The position numbers and the translations under genes were made by a program. Shown in pieces: positions 1 through 9,007 of a DNA stretch of 64,000 nucleotides. Origin of the DNA: Pseudomonas sp. DNDY-54. Lineage in GTDB: Bacteria > Pseudomonadota > Gammaproteobacteria > Pseudomonadales > Pseudomonadaceae. Location: contig NZ_CP082271.1 in the NCBI RefSeq assembly GCF_019880365.1, forward strand, positions 2,728,001-2,792,000, given 5' to 3'. The stretch's first letter is position 1. Each line of letters starts with the position of its first letter. The notes beneath the pieces were generated by a model, which saw only the letters and a program-made list of their open reading frames with translations, searched no databases and had not been told where the DNA came from.

Positions 1-1152
1 CCCGAACACCCGACTTATCAGACGCTGATGACGAAGATCAGCCAGCTGCAGAAGCAGAAAGACGCGCTGATGTCGAAGATCAACACCTTGCCGATGACAC
101 AGCAGGAACTGCTGCGTCTGACACGCGACATGCAGGTCACGACCCGCACCTATACGTTGCTGTTGGACAAGGCGCAGGAGCAGGACATCCTGCGTGCCGG
201 CACCATAGGTAACGTGCGCATCATTGACAGCGCCTACGCCGTGGTAGAGAAGCCGGCCAAGCCGATCAAACCACTGGTGGTGCTGGTGGCGATCTTCGTC
301 GGGCTGCTGGTCTCAGCCATGGTGATCCTGCTTCGTCAAGTGTTCTATCGGGGCATCGAAAGCCCGGAGACGATTGAGCATTTGGGCATCCCGGTGTATG
401 CCGCCCTGCCCTTTTCAGCAAAACAGGAGCACCTGTACCGGCTGAGAAAAATCCGTGATGGCAGGAGCAAACTGCTGGGCAGTGCTGATCCGGCGGATCT
501 GGCCATCGAGTCACTTCGCAGCCTGCGTACAAGCCTCAAGTTCGCCATGTTAGAGGCGCGCAATCACGTCCTCGCAATCACCAGCCCGACGCCTTCTGTC
601 GGCAAGTCATTCGTCTCCGGCAACCTGGCATCGGTCATTGCGCAGGCTGGCCAGCGGGTGCTGTTGATCGACGCCGACATGCGTCGAGGTTATCTCGCCG
701 GCGTGTTTGGCATGGCACCCCGCAACGGCTTGTCCGAGGCCTTGGCTGGCGGGTTGCGTCTGCCTGCCATCATCAATAAGACCGATCAGGTCAACCTTCA
801 CTTCGTCGCCAGCGGCCGTTCCGCACCCAACCCGTCCGAGCTGCTGATGCACGAGAATTTCGCCAGGCTCCTGAAAGAGGCCGAGCGAGACTACGACTTC
901 GTCATCATCGATACACCGCCAGTACTCGCGGTGACAGATGCTGTACTGGTCGCGCAATTGGCCGGTACCTGCCTTTTGGTTGCCCGCTACGGATTGAGCA
1001 CCGGGAATCAAATTGAGGCGTCAAAGCGGCGCTTGGCGCAGAACGGCGTGCTGCTTAAAGGCGCCATTCTCAATGGCGTCAAGCGCAAGGCGTCAAGCAA
1101 TGCATACGACACCGGCACCTACGGCTACTACAGCTATTCTCAAAAAGCCTGA
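1..1152 (+). CDS. Polysaccharide chain-length regulator / tyrosine autokinase (5' partial)
   Basis: Inner-membrane Wzc/ExoP-type protein that controls polymer length and export through autophosphorylation. The reading frame is open at base 1, so the N-terminal part lies outside the window. Visible in order: a coiled-coil periplasmic region, a GNVRIID segment followed by a proline-rich stretch typical of the Wzz domain end, one transmembrane helix (about bases 274-345), then a cytoplasmic BY-kinase domain with Walker A (PSVGKS), Walker A' (LLIDADMR) and Walker B (VIIDTPP). The C-terminus is a tyrosine cluster (YDTGTYGYYSYS), the usual autophosphorylation tail. It is the first visible gene of a co-directional polysaccharide cluster. 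Family assignment is secure; the sugar polymer is unknown. Confidence 0.93.
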   Translation, partial: PEHPTYQTLMTKISQLQKQKDALMSKINTLPMTQQELLRLTRDMQVTTRTYTLLLDKAQEQDILRAGTIGNVRIIDSAYAVVEKPAKPIKPLVVLVAIFVGLLVSAMVILLRQVFYRGIESPETIEHLGIPVYAALPFSAKQEHLYRLRKIRDGRSKLLGSADPADLAIESLRSLRTSLKFAMLEARNHVLAITSPTPSVGKSFVSGNLASVIAQAGQRVLLIDADMRRGYLAGVFGMAPRNGLSEALAGGLRLPAIINKTDQVNLHFVASGRSAPNPSELLMHENFARLLKEAERDYDFVIIDTPPVLAVTDAVLVAQLAGTCLLVARYGLSTGNQIEASKRRLAQNGVLLKGAILNGVKRKASSNAYDTGTYGYYSYSQKA

Positions 1153-1171
1153 CATCTGCGAGGGAAGCGCC

Positions 1172-1969
1172 GTGCTCAGAACCCTATCGATGATGCAACC
1201 CTACCTGTTTCCATACCTCGGCTATTTCCAGTTGATCGCACGCAGCGATGTCTTCGTACTGGGCGACGATCTTCAGTTCGCCAAGGGCTCGTGGATCAAC
1301 CGCAACCGCATTCTGGCGAACGGACAGGCAAAACTGATCACCTTTCCGTTGCGCAAGGCCAATCAGTTCGCGCCGATAAACCAACGTTGGCTATGCGATG
1401 AGTTTGCGTTTGAATCCCAGAGATTACTGAGAACGCTAGAACTCGGTTACGCACGCGCACCTTACAAGACCGAGACGATTGAACTGATTCGTCAGATTCT
1501 GGCGCACCCAGAACGCAACCTGGCGCGCTTTACCGAACATTCGATCCGGCGTATCTGTGACTACTTGCAGATCACCACGCCCATCCGGGTGGGCTCAGAG
1601 CTGGGCTTGCCGGCACGCATGGACAAACAAGAGCGGGTGATCACCATCGCTCAGAAGTTGCAGGCCGAGTTGTACATCAACCCGATCGGCGGGATACCGC
1701 TCTACTGTCCTGCGTTGTTCAGATCCCACGGATTAGAACTGCGCTTCTTGCGCATGGACGACTTCAGCTATCCCCAGTTCAAACAGCCATTCTCGCCCTC
1801 GCTTTCGATCATTGACGTGCTGATGTTCAACAGCCGAAACGATATTCGCGCCCTGCTCAAGCGCTTCACGCTGGTCGAAGGGGTTGAGCAAGTAGATAGC
1901 CCTGCAGAACGAATAGGCATCGCAGACAACCGTGCATCGGTGGCATCTCTTAAGAAGGCTTTCACATGA
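1172..1969 (+). CDS. WbqC-like family protein
   Basis: 265 aa protein of the WbqC-like family, found in O-antigen and capsule clusters; its biochemical role is not established to my knowledge. Recognised by the N-terminal signature MMQPYLFPYLGYFQL and the following segment about a sugar-cluster conserved WINRNRIL motif. A longer ATG frame exists upstream, but it runs back into the kinase gene; the GTG at 1172 has a good ribosome binding site (GAGGGA, about 6 nt upstream) and directly precedes the conserved region. The stop overlaps the next gene's start in an ATGA, which indicates translational coupling to the RfaH-like gene. Confidence 0.85.
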   Translation: MLRTLSMMQPYLFPYLGYFQLIARSDVFVLGDDLQFAKGSWINRNRILANGQAKLITFPLRKANQFAPINQRWLCDEFAFESQRLLRTLELGYARAPYKTETIELIRQILAHPERNLARFTEHSIRRICDYLQITTPIRVGSELGLPARMDKQERVITIAQKLQAELYINPIGGIPLYCPALFRSHGLELRFLRMDDFSYPQFKQPFSPSLSIIDVLMFNSRNDIRALLKRFTLVEGVEQVDSPAERIGIADNRASVASLKKAFT

Positions 1970-2493
1970 CCGCGCTCAGCAAGGCCCGTTGGTATCTGAT
2001 CCAGACAAAACCCCGCCAGGAGAGCCGCGCCGACGAGAACCTTCGTCGCCAGCAGTTCGAATGCTATTGGCCAAAAAAAACAGGTGATGGCGCGTGTGAC
2101 GATGCAGCCGAAGCGCTATTTCCCGGGTACTTGTTCATCCGTCTGGATCGACAGCTGGACAATTGGTACCCCATCCGCTCGACCCGCGGTGTCGCTCGGG
2201 TAGTGTCGTTCGGCAGTGAGCCAACGCCGGTAAAGGACGAGCTCATAGAGGAACTGCGACAGCGTCTGGCGGCGCCGGCGACGAGACCGCATTTCGAACC
2301 TGGCGAGCGCGTGCAGGTGCGTGGCGGAAGCTTCAATGAACTCGAGGCAATCTTTATCAGCCCCGATGGCGATGAGCGGTCCGTGATCTTGCTCAATCTG
2401 TTGCAGCGGGAGCAGAAGGTTCGCGTGGCAACACGCTACCTCAGCGGTAGCGCCGCGCACCCTGAGCTATCGCAGGTTTGCCCAACGGATTGA
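1966..2493 (+). CDS. RfaH/NusG-paralogue transcription antiterminator
   Basis: 175 aa NusG-like protein expected to bind paused RNA polymerase and help it through a long polysaccharide operon. The N-terminal NGN domain shows WYLIQTKPRQE and the diagnostic LFPGYLFIRLD and STRGVARVVSFG segments; the C-terminus has a KOW-type region (FEPGERVQVRGG). RfaH-type specialised paralogues are known regulators of LPS and capsule operons. Unusually, it is neither first in the operon nor unlinked: it is the third visible gene, coupled to the WbqC-like gene. RfaH, LoaP and UpxY subtypes cannot be separated by eye. Confidence 0.88.
   Translation: MTALSKARWYLIQTKPRQESRADENLRRQQFECYWPKKTGDGACDDAAEALFPGYLFIRLDRQLDNWYPIRSTRGVARVVSFGSEPTPVKDELIEELRQRLAAPATRPHFEPGERVQVRGGSFNELEAIFISPDGDERSVILLNLLQREQKVRVATRYLSGSAAHPELSQVCPTD
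2443..2454 (+). promoter_or_regulatory. ops-like element (weak candidate)
   Basis: The sequence AGCGGTAGCGCC contains the nine-base core GCGGTAGCG of the E. coli ops pause element recognised by RfaH. It lies inside the 3' end of the RfaH-like gene, about 60 nt before the next glycosyltransferase start. A nine-base match within a 10 kb cluster can arise by chance, so this is only a candidate. Confidence 0.2.
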
Positions 2494-2510
2494 TCGACAG
2501 GAGTCGGGCT

Positions 2511-3770
2511 ATGAAGGTTCTTATCCTGCACAGTTTGTATGCGCCCCACATCGGGGGCGGTGCTGAAACGGTCGTGCGTGAGTTGGCCGAGGGCCTTCAA
2601 CGTCGCGGTTGTAAGATCACCGTCCTGGCGACCGGCCCGGACGCTGGGCTGAACCTGGAGGTGCTCGATGGGGTGCGGGTCTATCGTGCCGGGCTGGACA
2701 ACTTCTACTGGCATTTCACTCAGGTGCGGCCAAACCGATTCCTACGGCTCGGCTGGCATTATCGGGACCGGTACAACCGCGGCATGCGGCGCTATGTACG
2801 GGATGTCATAGCGCACGAACAACCCGACGTGGTGCTTTGCAACAACCTCACCGGCTGGTCCATATCGGCGTGGGACGAGATCAGCGCGGCGGGACTGCCG
2901 ATCGTTCAGGTGCTACACGATCTATATTTGCTCTGCCCCAAAGACACCATGTTCAAAAACGGTCGAAGCTGTGAACGTCAATGCGGTACGTGCTCGGTTT
3001 TTCGCCAACACCATGCTGAGGCCTCTGCTCAGGTAGCCGCTGTTATCGGTGTCAGTCGCTTCGTCCTGGATCGGATAACCACCCGTGGCTACTTCGCCCG
3101 GGCAAGCCGGCATGTCGTGCACAACAGCATCGGAGCCACCGCCAGCCCGCCGACCACCCCACGGCCACAGCACAGCGGCCTGTTGCGCTTCGGCTATATC
3201 GGCACGCTTTCAGAAAACAAAGGCGTGAGCTGGTTGATTGACCAGTTTCAGCGCCTTTCGATCAACGCCACGCTGGAGATCGCCGGTCGCGGCAAGCTGG
3301 ATTACGAAGCAACCATCAAGGACATGGCCGATCCAGCAAAGGTCAGGGTCGTCGGCTATCAGCCCTCGGAACGCTTCATGTGCAATATCGACGTGCTCGT
3401 CGTTCCATCCATCTGGGCCGAGCCCTTTGGGTTGGTCGCAGTCGAGGCGTGCGCGCAGCACCTTCCCGTCATTGCAACGAACATGGGCGGGCTACCGGAG
3501 ATCATTCAGGACAATCTGAACGGACTATTGTGCACGCCGGCCGATCCGGACTCGCTGGGCAGAGCAATGCTGAAGTTGTATCTGGACAGCAGCCTGCATC
3601 AGCGCCTCTCCGGGCAGGCGCGCGCGAGTGTCGCCGCGTTCTTGAATACGGACCGAATGCTCGATCACTACCAGTCGATCATGCATTCCACGCTTCACGG
3701 CCGGAGAGCCTACGATGAACCCGAGTTCGCTGACCTTTGCACACCCCAGGTCGAGCCGGCTGACGATTGA
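2511..3770 (+). CDS. Glycosyltransferase family 4 (GT-B fold)
   Basis: 419 aa cytoplasmic or membrane-associated sugar transferase. The N-terminus has MKVLILHSLYAPHIGGGAE with the glycine-rich acceptor-side loop; the C-terminal GT4 domain has YIGTLSENKG and the EX7E element in AEPFGLVAVEA, followed by a conserved GGLPEII. ATG 2511 is preferred over an upstream ATG because a CAGGAG ribosome binding site lies just before it and the domain begins at once. A cysteine-rich patch (CERQCGTCSVF) in the acceptor domain is characteristic of one GT4 subgroup. Donor and acceptor sugars are not predictable from sequence. Confidence 0.9.
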   Translation: MKVLILHSLYAPHIGGGAETVVRELAEGLQRRGCKITVLATGPDAGLNLEVLDGVRVYRAGLDNFYWHFTQVRPNRFLRLGWHYRDRYNRGMRRYVRDVIAHEQPDVVLCNNLTGWSISAWDEISAAGLPIVQVLHDLYLLCPKDTMFKNGRSCERQCGTCSVFRQHHAEASAQVAAVIGVSRFVLDRITTRGYFARASRHVVHNSIGATASPPTTPRPQHSGLLRFGYIGTLSENKGVSWLIDQFQRLSINATLEIAGRGKLDYEATIKDMADPAKVRVVGYQPSERFMCNIDVLVVPSIWAEPFGLVAVEACAQHLPVIATNMGGLPEIIQDNLNGLLCTPADPDSLGRAMLKLYLDSSLHQRLSGQARASVAAFLNTDRMLDHYQSIMHSTLHGRRAYDEPEFADLCTPQVEPADD

Positions 3771-4992
3771 TAAACCCACCGTATTGGCATTGATCGCGGC
3801 CTCGCTGCTGGTCAGCGAAACATTTGCCGGTGCGCTTCGCTATTACCTGGACACGGCGGGTATTTCCGCCCTGCTCTACGTGCCCAAAGTGTTGTGCCTG
3901 GCGGCAGTGGCGCTGGAAGTGCCTCGCGCCCGTAGCCACGCCGGGGTATGGCTGGTGCTGTTTGGCCTGGTTGCCTCGAGCGCGCTGGCGCTGCTTCATG
4001 GCGCGACGCCGGGAAATGTTGGCTTTAGCCTGTTTATCTACATCCCGCTGTTGTTCGGACTGTTCTGTGGCAGCTATCTGGAGCAGAGGACCCGCCTTCT
4101 GGGTTGGGTCGTCGGGTTGTGTCTCATCGCCTCGATCATTGGTATCGCGCTGGACATGTTCACCAGCGTGCCATGGAAGGGCTATAGCTACATGATGGGT
4201 GACGTCGAGCTGACCGCGAACAAGTCCTGGGCCTTTGGCAGTACGGATCGCCTCGCCGGATTCGCCCGAATGTCGACCAATCTGGCGGTGATGATTGCGC
4301 TGTACAGCCTGTTTCTGGCGGCATTCCTGCGCTCCAGACTGCAGCGGATGATGCTTTACCCGCTGGCCTTCGGCGCGATATTTCTGACCACCAACAAGTC
4401 CACCGCAGCCGCCTATCTGCTGACGCTGATGATGCTCTTTCTCGCCGGCTATCGCCTGCCGAGCGCCGGCGCATTCCTCATCGCGGTGTTGGCCGGGATG
4501 GCGTTGCCGATTGCCAGCCTGTTGATAAACATTCCGCAGAGTGAGGCGTACAGCGGCGGCCTGTTCGCCTCCTTCAATGATCGACTGATCAATAGCTGGC
4601 CAAACTTCATCGAGGTCATCACGAATGAAGGCTGGGGTTGGTGGGGTGCGGGGTTTGGTGCGGTAGGCAGCAGCGCGGCGGCATTTCCGCTGGCCTGGTT
4701 GGAGTTGTTGAGCATCGCCGACAACACCGCACTGTACCTCTGGGGAATGCTCGGCGTGTTCGGCGTGCTGCTGTACTTCATGCTGTTTCCGTTGCTGCTT
4801 CGCCTGCATGATCCGGGGTCACGCATCCGTGATGCCCTGCTGGGCATCGTCTTCTGTACCTGTCTAATCGGCTGGGCCACCGATGTACTGGAAGTCACTA
4901 CCGCCACGCTGTTTCTCGGCATGGCCATCGCTCACGTCGTGACGCCACGAGACGCGACGCACCTAGATAGAACGGTACCGACACGCCGCTGA
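3715..4992 (+). CDS. O-antigen polymerase/ligase-like membrane protein (Wzy-type)
   Basis: 425 aa, strongly hydrophobic along its length with roughly ten membrane segments. It carries a large loop with the GWGWWGAGFGAVG-type glycine/tryptophan motif seen in Wzy/WaaL-like proteins. It would polymerise or ligate lipid-linked repeat units at the periplasmic face. The ATG at 3715 has a GGAGAG ribosome binding site and lies 56 nt inside the preceding glycosyltransferase gene, a longer overlap than usual. Polymerases and ligases of this superfamily cannot be told apart by eye; polymerase is favoured by the exopolysaccharide context. Confidence 0.75.
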   Translation: MNPSSLTFAHPRSSRLTIDKPTVLALIAASLLVSETFAGALRYYLDTAGISALLYVPKVLCLAAVALEVPRARSHAGVWLVLFGLVASSALALLHGATPGNVGFSLFIYIPLLFGLFCGSYLEQRTRLLGWVVGLCLIASIIGIALDMFTSVPWKGYSYMMGDVELTANKSWAFGSTDRLAGFARMSTNLAVMIALYSLFLAAFLRSRLQRMMLYPLAFGAIFLTTNKSTAAAYLLTLMMLFLAGYRLPSAGAFLIAVLAGMALPIASLLINIPQSEAYSGGLFASFNDRLINSWPNFIEVITNEGWGWWGAGFGAVGSSAAAFPLAWLELLSIADNTALYLWGMLGVFGVLLYFMLFPLLLRLHDPGSRIRDALLGIVFCTCLIGWATDVLEVTTATLFLGMAIAHVVTPRDATHLDRTVPTRR

Positions 4993-5135
4993 CAGGTCGT
5001 TGAAAACCACCTGCATCGCAATCGTGCTGCCTTGTTTTTATCACCCTGTCTTGCCTGGGCCTACGTTTCTTTAATCGCCTGCTCACTCCTTACAGACGGC
5101 AACCACAGTCGCCCACACCAAAGGGACGCGCTGCA

Positions 5136-6461
5136 ATGAGCAACCGCCTCTATTTTCGTCGCTTTGCGATCATCGCCATCATGTCTAGCCTCGCGCTGCA
5201 CGCACCGGCTCAACAACAGGACAACCCTTTTATCGTCGGGGTCTGCTCGCATGAGCTCCATTTTCGCGACAGTCGCAGCCAGGGCAACCAGCTTATGAGG
5301 GACGCGCGCATCGCATCGATCCGGACCGATGCACATTGGGCCTTTCTTGAACGCAGACGCGATCAGCTCAAGGTGGAGCCGCACTGGAACCGCTACCTCG
5401 GTGCAACCGAAGCGCGGGGACTCGAAAGCCTGTTCATCCTCGGCTACGGCAATAGCTTTCACGGCGATGGGGAAAAGCCACGTAGCGAACCGGTGCGCGC
5501 TGCGTTCAATCGCTATGTAGCGTTCGTCGCGCAGCAGTTCCGAGGCCGTATCAAGCACTACGAAGTCTGGAACGAGTGGGATGTCGAAGACCCAACCGAC
5601 CCGCAGTTCACCGCGGATTACGCTCGGGTGATCATCGATGCGGCAGGCATCATCCGCCAGCATGATCCGGATGCCAAAGTACTGGCCGGCGCGGTCACTA
5701 CCAAAGGGATCGAATCCGGCTTCGCCCGGCGTCTGATCGAAGCGGGCGTGATGCAATCGGTCGACGGCCTTTCACTGCACCCCTACGTCCATTGCCGCGG
5801 CCGGGGAAGGAACACACCGGAGGCCTGGATCGAATGGCTCACGGAGGTCGCGCTCGACTTGTCTGCTGTCGCCGGCGAACCGGTGCCCCTGTATCTGACG
5901 GAAATGAGCTGGCCGGCCTATCAGGGCTCTTGCGGCGTCGATGAAAACCTCCAGGCGGCCTACCTGGCACGGAGTTTCTTTCTCGTCCGAACGTTACCCA
6001 ACGTGAAGGGATACTGGTGGTACGACCTGCGCAATGACGGAACCGACAAACGCGAGCGTGAGCACAACTTCGGCCTGCTCCGTCAGGATTACACCCTGAA
6101 GCCCGCGTTTCGGGTGCTCAAAGCAGTCAGCCCGATCATTCAGGACTATCAATTCCTGGGGCATGCCGAGGGATCAAAGGCAGACACGATTCTGATGCGT
6201 TTCGGCAACGCGCACGAACAGCTCCTGGTTGCCTGGAGCACTGATCAGCCCCGCTCGGTCAACATCGAATCCGCAGGCCCGGCAACCGATACGTTGGAGT
6301 TGATCGATACGGCCTCTCCAGATAACGGCCGAACCGCCAGCAGCGCGGTGTGGCGGTGCACACCCGAGGCAAGCAACTGCACTGCCGCCATTGAGCTCAA
6401 CGGCTTTCCAAAAATCATCAGCCTGGGCAAGACACCGGTGCCCGGATTGAACCGCCATTAA
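5136..6461 (+). CDS. PslG-like periplasmic glycoside hydrolase
   Basis: 441 aa, nearly the length of P. aeruginosa PslG (442 aa). An N-terminal signal peptide (hydrophobic 9-22, ending APAQQ) points to the periplasm. The TIM-barrel clan A pattern is clear: HYEVWNEWD gives the acid/base Glu147 in an NE motif, and LYLTEMSW gives nucleophile Glu256, about 110 residues apart as in PslG. PslG hydrolyses the Psl polymer and affects its synthesis. Placed between the polymerase-like gene and a GT4 gene, this enzyme probably trims or releases the product of this cluster. It has its own 143-nt upstream spacer. Activity on any given polymer is inferred only. Confidence 0.85.
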   Translation: MSNRLYFRRFAIIAIMSSLALHAPAQQQDNPFIVGVCSHELHFRDSRSQGNQLMRDARIASIRTDAHWAFLERRRDQLKVEPHWNRYLGATEARGLESLFILGYGNSFHGDGEKPRSEPVRAAFNRYVAFVAQQFRGRIKHYEVWNEWDVEDPTDPQFTADYARVIIDAAGIIRQHDPDAKVLAGAVTTKGIESGFARRLIEAGVMQSVDGLSLHPYVHCRGRGRNTPEAWIEWLTEVALDLSAVAGEPVPLYLTEMSWPAYQGSCGVDENLQAAYLARSFFLVRTLPNVKGYWWYDLRNDGTDKREREHNFGLLRQDYTLKPAFRVLKAVSPIIQDYQFLGHAEGSKADTILMRFGNAHEQLLVAWSTDQPRSVNIESAGPATDTLELIDTASPDNGRTASSAVWRCTPEASNCTAAIELNGFPKIISLGKTPVPGLNRH

Positions 6462-6506
6462 GAACAACCACGCTTCCTATCGATTTTTTGGAAAGGGGAC
6501 TTTCAA

Positions 6507-7625
6507 ATGATTGTGATCAATGCTCGCTTTCTGACGCAGGACATACGAGGCGTACAGCGCTTCGCAGAGCAAATCAGCCTTCAGCTCAAAGATGTTCGCG
6601 ACGATCTGGTTTTCGTCGCGCCTCACGATGTCCAGCTGCACGATAGCGCCCAGCAGCTAGGCGTGCAGCGCATCGGCCGACACCGAGGGCACCTGTGGGA
6701 GCAGGTGGATTTGCCACTCTGGCTCGCCAGAAACGGCAGTCCGCCGCTGGTCTCCCTGGGCAATACCGCCCCACTGACCTATCGCAATCAGATCGCGACA
6801 CACCATGACATCGCCTACGTCAGGCATCCCGAAAGCTACTCGCGAACGTTCCGGACTGTTTATCGCAACCTGACGCCGCTACTCCTCAAACGAATCAAGG
6901 CGCTGATTACCGTGAGCGGATTTTCCCGAAACGAAATAGCCCATTTTTATGGCTATCCGGCTCGCCATATTTGGGTTGTGCCCAACGCTGTGGACAGACG
7001 GTTCCAGCCGTTTTGCGCGGAGCAATGTCCCCGTGAAACGACACCGTATCTGCTAGCGGTTTCATCACCCAGCGCCCATAAGAATTTCGCCCGGATGGTG
7101 GCCGCCTTCCTGAGGCTTGAAGGACTCGACGACGTCGAGCTTCGTATCATTGGCGACTCGAACCGAATCTTTTCCGGCAGCCTCCACGATGTCACCGGCA
7201 GCCGACGCATCCGCATGCTGGGCAGACTCAGCGATGTTGAGCTGGTCGAGGCCTACCAGGGCGCAACGGCCTTCGTGTTCCCGTCCGTCTACGAAGGCTT
7301 CGGCATTCCGCCGCTCGAGGCGCAAGCCTGCGGCTGTCCGGTCATCGCCGCGCGTGCGGCATCCATACCCGAAGTGCTTGGCGACAGTGCGCTGTACTTC
7401 GATCCGCTAAAGGTCAGTGACATCACCCACTGCATGCAGCAGGTGCTGCTCGACGACGCCTTACGTCAGGACCTGAGGCGTCGCGGCAAGGTGAACGTGG
7501 CGCGGTATAGCTGGAAAACATCGGCGCAGCTGGTATCACGCCTGATCGACCAGGCGTTCACTGGCGCATGCGACAACGAAAACACCGGCATCCAGCAATT
7601 CCCGGCCGGCCAGCCAAAACACTAA
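6507..7625 (+). CDS. Glycosyltransferase family 4
   Basis: 372 aa GT4 enzyme. The N-terminus MIVINARFLTQDIRGVQRFAEQ resembles the mannosyl/rhamnosyl-transferase branch (WbpY/MtfB-like), and the C-terminal domain has LLAVSSPSAHKNF and an EX7E element in YEGFGIPPLEAQACGCPVI. A ribosome binding site (GGAAAGGGG) precedes the ATG. It lies 45 nt after the PslG-like gene in the same direction, so co-transcription is likely. Sugar specificity is not determinable here. Confidence 0.9.
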   Translation: MIVINARFLTQDIRGVQRFAEQISLQLKDVRDDLVFVAPHDVQLHDSAQQLGVQRIGRHRGHLWEQVDLPLWLARNGSPPLVSLGNTAPLTYRNQIATHHDIAYVRHPESYSRTFRTVYRNLTPLLLKRIKALITVSGFSRNEIAHFYGYPARHIWVVPNAVDRRFQPFCAEQCPRETTPYLLAVSSPSAHKNFARMVAAFLRLEGLDDVELRIIGDSNRIFSGSLHDVTGSRRIRMLGRLSDVELVEAYQGATAFVFPSVYEGFGIPPLEAQACGCPVIAARAASIPEVLGDSALYFDPLKVSDITHCMQQVLLDDALRQDLRRRGKVNVARYSWKTSAQLVSRLIDQAFTGACDNENTGIQQFPAGQPKH

Positions 7626-7703
7626 CTGAACATCCTTCAAAAAAGCCGTTCGTCCAGCGCGTACGGGCAATACCCGCTCAACCGCTGCGGCGCCTGAAAA
7701 CGC

Positions 7704-7725
7704 CAATCGCCGACGCTGGCGATTG
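7704..7725 (+). repeat. Intra-operon hairpin
   Basis: A perfect 8-bp inverted repeat, CAATCGCC / GGCGATTG with a 6-nt loop, lies in the 136-nt spacer between two GT4 genes. It has no run of T after it, so it is not a classical terminator. It may stabilise or attenuate the mRNA. Confidence 0.4.
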
Positions 7726-7761
7726 TTCCGCTGTCACCTCATTTTCACGAAAGGCTAATGT

Positions 7762-8979
7762 ATGAAAATTGCCATTGTGCATGACTGGCTAGTGACCTAC
7801 GCCGGTGCCGAACGGGTGCTCGCCGGTTTGCTTGAGACCTGGCCGGAAGCAGACCTCTACGCGGTGATCGACTTCCTCTCTGACGAAGACCGCACCCATC
7901 TTGGCGGCAAGCGCGCCACGACGACCTTCATCCAGCAACTGCCCAAAGCGAAGACGCACTATCAGAAATATTTGCCGTTGATGCCTCTCGCCATCGAGCA
8001 GCTGGACATGTCGGCCTATGACCTGGTGATTTCCAGCAGTCACGCCGTTGCAAAGGGCGTGCTGACCGGGCCGAACCAGCTCCACATCAGTTACGTGCAT
8101 TCACCGATCCGCTACGCATGGGATCTGCAGCATCAGTACTTGCACGAAGCCAGTCTGGACCACGGGCTCAAGGCGAAACTGGCGCGCATGCTGCTGCACT
8201 ACATGCGGATGTGGGATCAGCGCACCGCCAGCGGTGTGGATGAATTTGTCGCCAACTCGCACTTTATCGGACGACGCATCAACAAGAGCTATCGGCGCGA
8301 ATCGACCGTGATCTACCCACCGGTCGACACTCGCCAATTCACGCTTCATGCCGCCAAAGAGGATTACTACCTGACCGCCTCGCGAATGGTGCCCTACAAG
8401 CGCATTCCGATGATCGTCGAGGCGTTTTCACGGATGCCTGACAAGAAACTGATCGTGATTGGCAGCGGGCCGGAAATGGACAAGGCCAAGGAGCTCGCAA
8501 CACCGAACGTAACGTTAATGGGCTACCAGAGCTTTGCGGTGCTGCTACACCACATGCAACGCGCCCGAGCGTTCGTGTTTGCCGCAGAGGAAGACTTCGG
8601 TATTGCCCCCATCGAGGCTCAAGCGTGCGGCACCCCCGTGATTGCCTATGGCAGGGGTGGCGTGCTTGAAACGGTACGAGGCATTGACCACCCCGAGCCC
8701 ACCGGCATTTTCTATCGTGAGCAGACGCCGGAGTCGCTGATGGCCGCGGTCGCACACTTCGAATCAGAAGCGCATCACATTAAGCCTGAGACATGTCGCA
8801 CAAGCGCCGAGCGCTTTTCAACCGAACGATTCAGGCAGGAGATTAAGACCTTCGTCGATACTAGGGTTCGCGAGACTTCCTTGCATCAAGGGCAGGACGC
8901 GCCATTGCATCGCCCCATCGTAACGCCGGCAAGTATCACCCCGGTCTACCCAGCGGCGGTTCCAATGAAGCACGCCTAA
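7762..8979 (+). CDS. Glycosyltransferase family 4 (WbaZ/WbpZ-like)
   Basis: 405 aa GT4 enzyme opening with MKIAIVHDWLVTYAGAERVL, the signature of the WbaZ/WbpZ-type mannosyl- or fucosyl-transferases. The central SYVHSPIRYAWDLQHQYL and later SRMVPYKRIPMIVEAF segments are conserved in this group, and the EX7E element appears in EEDFGIAPIEAQACGTPV. It is preceded by an ACGAAAGG ribosome binding site. The C-terminal 40 residues beyond the GT fold look unstructured. Role: adding one sugar of the repeat unit at the inner membrane. Confidence 0.9.
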   Translation: MKIAIVHDWLVTYAGAERVLAGLLETWPEADLYAVIDFLSDEDRTHLGGKRATTTFIQQLPKAKTHYQKYLPLMPLAIEQLDMSAYDLVISSSHAVAKGVLTGPNQLHISYVHSPIRYAWDLQHQYLHEASLDHGLKAKLARMLLHYMRMWDQRTASGVDEFVANSHFIGRRINKSYRRESTVIYPPVDTRQFTLHAAKEDYYLTASRMVPYKRIPMIVEAFSRMPDKKLIVIGSGPEMDKAKELATPNVTLMGYQSFAVLLHHMQRARAFVFAAEEDFGIAPIEAQACGTPVIAYGRGGVLETVRGIDHPEPTGIFYREQTPESLMAAVAHFESEAHHIKPETCRTSAERFSTERFRQEIKTFVDTRVRETSLHQGQDAPLHRPIVTPASITPVYPAAVPMKHA

Positions 8980-9007
8980 CCAGGCCTCACTCATTGCGAG
9001 ATCACGG

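Noticed and set aside
3679..4809. 376-codon open frame on the minus strand opposite the polymerase-like gene
   Set aside because: Its Gln/Arg/His-rich composition is what the complement of a hydrophobic membrane protein gives; no ribosome binding site.
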